Shown here in pieces: positions 57,091 to 64,000 of a stretch of DNA of 64,000 nt. The stretch comes from Azolla caroliniana (Eukaryota; Polypodiophyta). The stretch spans positions 434,001 through 498,000 of the forward strand of contig JBHGNT010000022.1 in assembly GCA_043228905.1 (NCBI GenBank), given 5' to 3'. The notes beneath the pieces were generated by a model that saw only the letters and a list, made by a program, of their open reading frames with translations, was not told the DNA's origin and did no database searches. How positions within the stretch are numbered: position 1 is the stretch's first letter; the number at the start of each line of letters is the position of its first letter. A program made the position numbers and the translations under genes.

Positions 57091-58471
57091 ATTATGTCTT
57101 GTTTGGATGCCATGGAGCTTTCGCCTCTTCTCTCCTGATATAACATCCATTTCCAATCGCATTACGTCGGATTCACAATAGTTCTGATTTGACATGTGTA
57201 ATGCACCAAACTTCTTACTTACATGGGAACATTTCAATCCGATAAGCATGCATGCACAATTGTACATATTGCGAGTTGTATAATGTCTAGTGACCGAAAA
57301 CTTGACATCGCGTGAAAGTACTAGGGCCGACACTTGTAATCTATCCTTGTTTCTTTAATATGGTTGTATGCATGGTTTCAACATGATTTTCCTTTGTCAT
57401 AAACTAATGCACAAATGAACTCCTTCCTCCTACATTGTTCCCATTCTCTAGAAGATCATGATAAGAACAATGTTTTCACATAATCTTACAAATGAATGTG
57501 TTCTGACATTGATTAGCAGTAAGAAACTTCACCTTTGAGTTTATGTAAGCATTGCAAACGAGGATCCTTCCACATTGTGTGTCTCCTTCCAAAAACCATT
57601 GTGACGAACCACTACTTTATTTGGTATATGCCTTGCAACTACAAACCTCACAAACTTGATTTCCCACCTACATTACAGTTGGAGACTGCAATGGTATATG
57701 CCTTACAACTACAAACCTCGCAAACTTGATTTCACAGCTACATTACACTCGGGACACTCCAATTACCATATTATTTGAGAAAATTCAAGTCACGTATGAT
57801 TGTATATTAAGATCTTTTAATGCGATATATCCTAGTTGATTTAACCAGTGCTGTAATGGGAATCTCTCAAATTAATCCAAATATACATACAAAGAAGTGA
57901 AAATAGGAAAATAAATCAACATGCAACCATCGTAATTTGTAGGGTGCAATACTCTTGACAAGCATTTGTTTCTATCATAGACCAAATTTCAACATTTAAT
58001 CACATGAAACAATGTTTGGCTCAGAAAATCATAATCATATAACCATGCAAAACCATTGGGACGAGTTTTTCACATATAACGCTTGCATTAATACATAAAT
58101 TTCACTATACAATGTGTCAGCCTCTTATACGATTGTATTTTCATACCATAATCAATAGGGCCTCTCAAAAATATAATTCCTACATATCCTCTGTTTCTCA
58201 AAATAACCCGGTATATTGGTTGGTAGTGTGGGAAAATAAACAAGCCAAAGAGTGTGATAGCCTCTTCCTCATTTGTGAACTGCAAAAGTTTGTTGAAAGC
58301 ATCTCCCTTAAAAACTTAGTTTTGGCCACAGTTCAAAGACATCTGGATTATTAGTGAATGGAGGATATGACATGATCACTGTTTCACTGCATCTTTTTCA
58401 GTTAATACAAAGAAATTTTCCAACACACATCACAAAAGAGAGCTGCTAAAGCAAAGGTCTTCTAAAGAGAT
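57091..58471. other. Intergenic interval between ALG8 and the CHR10-like gene
   Basis: No gene is supported. A 70-bp tandem duplication (ggtatatgcctt..caactacaaacctc) occupies about 57623-57692 and 57693-57760. The 3' UTR of the CHR10-like gene must begin just left of 58472. Confidence 0.55.
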
Positions 58472-61400
58472 TTAATCCTTGTCCTCATCAGTCTGCTTGT
58501 AATAATAGCTGCAAAAACAAAGTAAAGCATGTGGAGAAATCCATGAAAGCATATAGAGGCTTTTTATGACAAGAACTAAATGGCTACTCACACATAAATA
58601 TCTACACTATTTAAACCAGCATGCTTGCGTAGCAACCGCTCGATTGCATACCACTCCTTCCTGTCTTGTCGTGGATGAGAACTGATGCGTGGCATGTGAA
58701 TGGACGCTGCATATATAGATATGAAAATATAAATCACGCATCATTACATACATACAAACCACCCATATGCCATACAATACATACATGCATAAATAACGCC
58801 AAACATATATACGTGCATCCGCCTATGTCCGTATACACACTCTCACATTCATATATTGAATCCAGACCTTCATTAAAAGTGTCCCCATACCAGACATAGC
58901 TGTTGCAGATTTGGTAGCTTTCCGCAGGCAAACTTCCAAAGCTGGTATAGAAATGTCACTGCGTGGGATTTTTCTTCGACTATCATAACTCTGAACCACC
59001 CCTAACCCAACATAAAGTTTCCACTGGCCTTCAGTTCCTGGAGGTTTCTCATCCTCATCCACTGATCAAATCAATCATAAACGCCATCCACATTATTAAT
59101 TTTCTCTACTTTACTACTTTCATCATGCATTTATCTATGAAAACAAACAAATTATGTGAAAAGCACCAATCATCAAGGGCAATAAGATGGACATCATCCA
59201 AATAATTTCAAATCACATACAGTTGCAAAAATGCAGTTACCATCAAGTGGGATAAGATGGAAATCGCCCATGTGCAAGTCACCAGCTGCATGGGCTGCTT
59301 CATATATTTTCTCAATATGAGGAGAGAGTCTGTTCAACGCCGAGAACATACCACCCTTTCCCCAGGTTCCTGAATTATCAACAATACTGTGATTCCCATC
59401 CGACAAAAAAGAATGGAAAGGAAGTCATAGTTAGTTGAAAGACGCAAAATGAGATTCAAGAACTAATAGAAATGTTTACTCTGCTAAGTGCATCCATGAT
59501 AAAATATAGCACATATGTCCAGGTCTTTTTAAACGGCAAGGACTAACTTGTAGGTGTAAGTTATACAACTGCAGTTCCTCCTTCGGTCACCACTAAATCT
59601 TCCTTGGATGCAAACTAAGGATTACAGTTCAAACTTCAAAGATATTAAAACGTGAAATGCAGACCCACAAATCACAGAAATGGTTTTTGCATCCCTAGCT
59701 TTTAAGCTGTGATAATATGATTAGCACAAGTCAATTTTGGATTTGCAAGGCAAGATTACGGGTCAAGGTAAGAAATAAGTATTATTTTATTGGGGACAGG
59801 CCCAAGATTCAAGGTTGCAATTCTCTAACCAAGGGTTACTAAAACATGATTTTTTGGTAATTGCCAAGCAGAAATCAAACTTGACTTTTTACTTCCATTG
59901 TTCAAGATTCATAGCACCTTGAGGTTATTTTGTACAGGTCTATTGAGGCTCCAAATCAAGTATAAAATCCTTGCATTTGAAAAATGATGTGACAAAAATG
60001 GATCTAAAAAACTATTGATAAATTAAATGATGAATATGCCACTCAATGAAAAGTCTGGATTACTGACCTAAAGATGATTGCAGGATTCTTCATGTTATGT
60101 GATGGCCTAGTACAGTCCCCAAAAACTAAATGCACATTTGATTCGTTGACATCTGTAGTTGAATCTCCAGCAATAACTCCTGGATCTTGAACAGCCAAAG
60201 ATTTGTAACCTAGACTTTCCCATTTTGCTATCTTTCTTTCCTCAGCCTTTCTTTGCTTGGACATATGGTAGTCATCTAACCTCGACTCACCTGATGCATG
60301 TGTCTCCCTTTGACGAGTTGATACATGATCAGAAACAGCTCCTAACTTTTTGATCCAAGAATCCAGGACAGCATGATCAGCTACCATACTGTGTTCTTGT
60401 TCATCGTCATACTTTCTCCGTTTTGAAGAAAAATCTTGTCCTTGAAACGTATAGAAATTCTCTTCAAGATCATCATTGGAAATAGAGTTTTCATTCTGTG
60501 CACTCTGCCCTTGATTGTAACGCTGTTCTATGGCTTCTTGCACCAATCTTGAGATTTCAGGCATCGCTTCTGTCTTTTCTGATTCATTACAAGTTGATGA
60601 ATGAAGTTTGTCCAAACCAAATATTATCATAGACCTCAGATCGGAGGGTTTAGCATGATCAATATCATCACTGTCAGAATCCATGTTGGGGTGTCCAATA
60701 ATATCATGTGTAAGCTTCAGCTTCTTTTTAGCTCTGCTTAAGATCACCTATCAATAACATCCAAATAGAATAGTGTTGAATCCATCTCTTTTGATTGGCA
60801 GTATAAATGAAAAAGAAAAATGAAAGCAGTCTACTTAATGAACTCACCAAGTTACAACAAAAAAATATAGTTAGTATGTTCCATAAGTGGGTTTCAGTGA
60901 GTTAAAGTTGCATTGATCTTCTTCCCTTGCTCAAATAGGCTTCTATATGCATCGGCAGGCTTCCTCTTCCAAACAGTATACCCGTACCTTAAGCTAATTT
61001 CACTCTCAAAACAGGATCCTTCAGGTCAGGTTTCTTTGCTATTTGGATGGACATTCTATACCCCCACCATGCTTCTGATAATTGATTTGCATCAATGGAA
61101 TCTTCACACTTGTGAACTTTAAATAATGCAGTTCTCCATGATGATGTCTCTTAGTTCCCTTTAAGCCATCTATGATTGTGCATATTGTAAATTCATTTGT
61201 TCTTCCACAGCTGTGTTTGATAGATGATCAATCATACAAAAAGTGTTTGTAATTTTATGCATTTACTGTGCGGAATTATTCTTTTATTTTTCTATCAATT
61301 AAAATATTTAGCTGAGATCTTCGTTTTTTCATTACCTTGACTTCATTGTTTGATGCAAGAAAAGACTGAGTATGTGTATATGACCCTTCTAAGATAGAAT

Positions 61401-63681
61401 ATAATATATCGAAACAAAAGATGCATGGATGCAAGTGAGCATGTGCATATAAAACCCAATAAAATATTAAAGAGTACCTCATCAATAGTGTCCTCTGCAA
61501 CAAGATTTATTGCTAAAACAGGATTAACTTGACCAATACGATGTGCTCTTTGCACTGCCTGCTTGTCAGCTTGAGGATTCCAATCTTGCTCATAGAATAT
61601 AACCTGTTAAAGGAAACCCATATCAATGCAGTAGTGCATACAACTAATAAATACAAAAGGAACATTACAATTTAATACATGAGTGTGATACAGCTTCTAA
61701 ATATGAAAATTCAGATTGTTTATGAATCTAGTAACCTGTTTTGGAATAGCTTTCACTTGCATGAATGCAAGAAAATTTAGTCAAAATCGCACAAATGTTT
61801 CTGGGTCAAATTTGTGTTCCAATACAAGAGATAGCAATTGTGGAGGAAAGTCACTTAAAACATTTTCACGCATCATTTAAAAGGTCGAATATGTTCACAG
61901 CTCTATTACCAGCTCATTTTAGAAAGGATGATAATACATCCAGGAATGACCAGGAACTGCTTTAGTATGTACTTAGCATAATTTCTAAAAATGGCATAGA
62001 AGATGATATGAGGGATCACAACTCACCTTCACTCATGAACTACCTGCAATGCTCTTACAAATTATGCATCATGACGAAATCATAAATTATCACTGATATA
62101 TCTTCTGCATCATGATAAAAATACAAATTAGTCAAGAGAATCATCTCAAACAAACCTCGAACCTCAGGTATGTTTCTAATCAAATTGCTAGACATCCAGT
62201 CAGCAAGGATAGCAGTTTGATCATAAACCATCATGTCAATAGGACCCCAGATGAGAATAATGGTAAACATATTCAAGTGAATCATCTCACAGCAGGGCCA
62301 GCACTAGAGAATAAAAGAGTATGTTCCTAACATAAATATGTTAGACATCCAGTGACCAAGGATAGCATTTTCAATCACAAAACATCATGTCACTTCAACC
62401 CCAGATGAAACTAATAGTAGAGAACCTGGTAACTTTCATTTCAGCCAGATTATCTGATTTCATAGTCAACTATGATAAAGAAATGAACCACTTTACCTAT
62501 TTATCTGCTGCAATATGGTGTTTTCAAATTTCAAACCTCAAAGAAAACTAGGAGAAAAGTAGAGTTTAGGGTTTAGAGTTCCAGGGTAGCCACCTAGGCA
62601 AGGGAGGCACACATTCATACAAAGATGAACGCCTTTACATAGTTTTTTGACCAGCAATCATCACCCTCCAGCCTAGAATGATTTGTGAATAATTAGTTAC
62701 CAACAAGGCCTAAAACTGCTACTGAAGAACAACTCGTTTGATATAATGCAATAATAACATAAGCAGCCAAGTTCTGCCAGTACTGACAACAATGTTAGCA
62801 TGCTTTTAAAGAACAGGGATCTCACAGTATCTGCAGCAGTAAGATTAAGCCCAACACCACCAGCTCTTGTTGTCAAGAGAAAGACGAAAGGTTTTTCTGA
62901 TCCTGTGCTTTCCGCTAATTTATTACTAGCATCAAATTTACGAGCGGATGCAAATCTCTCTTCAGCTCGGACAGATCCATCCAGTCGTTCATATAGATAA
63001 CCACGATATTCCAGGTAGTCCTGCCATACAATATGAACAAAACGTGTTCGAAATTAATATAAACAGAGTGCTGACATACTGTAAAAACATTTGTCACAAA
63101 TGAATGATCACACTGAAAAGCTGTCACAAACAAATCTCATTTGTGAGAATAGTGTAGCACTTGAAATATTTAGTGGATTTGAAACGTTTACCATTCAGAT
63201 TACATTCAGCCAACAAAATGTTTCTACAATACTATAGACCATTGCATACAAACCTGGAGAATATCTAGGGTACGAGTCATTTGGGCATAAATTAGAACTC
63301 TATGCTTTTCATCATACAACTTCTGAAGTAACAAATCCAGGATAATCATCTTTCCACTCGCCTGGATGTTAAAAAACAAAAAACTGTTTAGCAATGCAAG
63401 AAGTTACTTTTTCACTTTCAAACTTGCACTAGAATGAGAGACACTTTGCATCAAATATGAGCTAGCTTACAGATACTTCTTTTGATTGAAAAGGACATTA
63501 TGTTTAAAAGTCCATACTGAAAACAGCAGACAGAAAATTAACCTGTATCAAATGCTCTCCTTCTTCAAAAGGTTCAGGCTCCACACCATCAAATAAATAA
63601 GGATGGCTGCAAGCCTTTCTTAATTGCACTACCTGTTGAAGCATAGACAGATAATATTTACCAACAGTGGTGCTAATAAAT
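58472..63681 (-). CDS. CHR10: CHR10/ALC1 (CHD1L)-type SNF2 chromatin remodeller with macro domain, 3' part
   Basis: An ATP-dependent nucleosome remodeller; the animal relative ALC1/CHD1L uses its macro domain to bind poly(ADP-ribose) at DNA damage. Visible minus-strand exons: 63632 (or 63681)-63543, 63361-63254, 63020-62826, 61603-61478, 60747-60068, 59386-59241, 59061-58891, 58706-58592, 58508-58472. These give 555 residues in frame; the ATPase lobe 1 lies beyond the right edge. Helicase lobe 2 motifs: [66 protein letters not shown] and [20 protein letters not shown]. An acidic, probably disordered linker (about 200 residues) follows, then a macro domain ([87 protein letters not shown]). The first listed exon's 5' limit is uncertain: 63632 keeps phase 0, while 63681 also has an AG and an open frame. 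No defect seen. Confidence 0.92.
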
Positions 63682-64000
63682 CTGCAAAAGCACATTTTTC
63701 CATCACAAAATTGCAATTTACTTCCAATTTTCTTTCAAAGCAATCACCAAAGCATGTTAAATAAACTTATCTCCTCAAGAACCCTAGGGGAGGTGCAAAT
63801 ACAAAGATCCCCTTAATACATTCAACCCCAGAACCATCTTGATCATGACATTAGGTCACACTCAACCTCAAAAGCCATCTTAACTTTAAAATTCCATTCC
63901 AAACTGTTATCCATCAGCCAAGGTGTTTATCATTTGCAAACTGGTATCCATCAGCCAAGGATTGAATTTGGACGAGTCCAATAAGAGGAAAGCCTAAATA
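63682..64000 (-). other. Intronic sequence of the CHR10-like gene at the window edge
   Basis: No motif of the SNF2 ATPase can be read here on the minus strand, and the family requires more exons further right. A short direct repeat (aactg.tatccatcagccaagg) lies at about 63903-63960. Confidence 0.5.

Noticed and set aside
56815-57181. Two 75-codon open frames
   Set aside because: They are translations of the 40-bp minisatellite.

Overview
This is nuclear DNA of a land plant, most likely a flowering plant. It holds three intron-rich housekeeping genes of plant type: a gamma-tubulin complex component 5 gene, an ALG8 glucosyltransferase gene, and a CHR10/ALC1-type chromatin remodeller with a C-terminal macro domain. 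They sit in AT-rich DNA packed with plant LTR retrotransposons primed by initiator-Met tRNA (TGGTATCAGAGC), DNA elements with target-site duplications, and LINE remnants. I could not place the species.

Layout. 1-12.8 kb is a nest of Ty1/copia elements. An old minus-strand copia (C) is split by a solo LTR (326-909) and abuts a plus-strand copia (D, LTRs at 1078-1738 and 11994-12437). D is split by a minus-strand copia (B, 3023-8691), and B is split inside its reverse-transcriptase YVDD motif by a 1095-bp solo LTR (3654-4748). 12.8-24.1 kb holds two related, decayed minus-strand Ty3/gypsy elements (E and F). The leader of E is interrupted by a 3.9-kb non-autonomous LTR element (17909-21832) whose LTRs belong to the same family as the 3654-4748 solo LTR. 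24.1-26.4 kb is a truncated minus-strand copia (G). 26.4-29.2 kb is an unrecognised decayed coding-like stretch split by a 631-bp hAT-like element.

29.6-38.9 kb is the complete GCP5 gene (+, 17 exons, 994 residues by my splice model), with an antisense LINE fragment in intron 2 and a GC-AG intron 11. 39-43.2 kb has no gene I can support. 43230-51170 is bounded by the same inverted ends as the 631-bp element and by an 8-bp duplication; inside it are LINE remnants, a 91-97-bp tandem array and a complete but defective copia (H, 44724-50092). 51.2-53.2 kb holds a small ULP1-protease-like remnant. 53170-56120 is ALG8 (-, 4 exons, 553 residues) with a 248-bp MITE just upstream of its start codon and an 11-copy minisatellite beyond it. 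58472 to the right edge is the 3' part of the CHR10/ALC1-like gene (-).

The three host genes have unrelated jobs: microtubule nucleation, N-glycan precursor assembly in the ER, and chromatin remodelling. Nothing indicates joint regulation. The most unusual material is the LTR family seen at 3654-4748 and 17909-21832. It has TGTCGTG...CACGACA ends, 4-bp NCGT target duplications, tRNA-like box A/box B modules in antisense orientation inside every LTR, and one long charged repetitive ORF in place of gag-pol.
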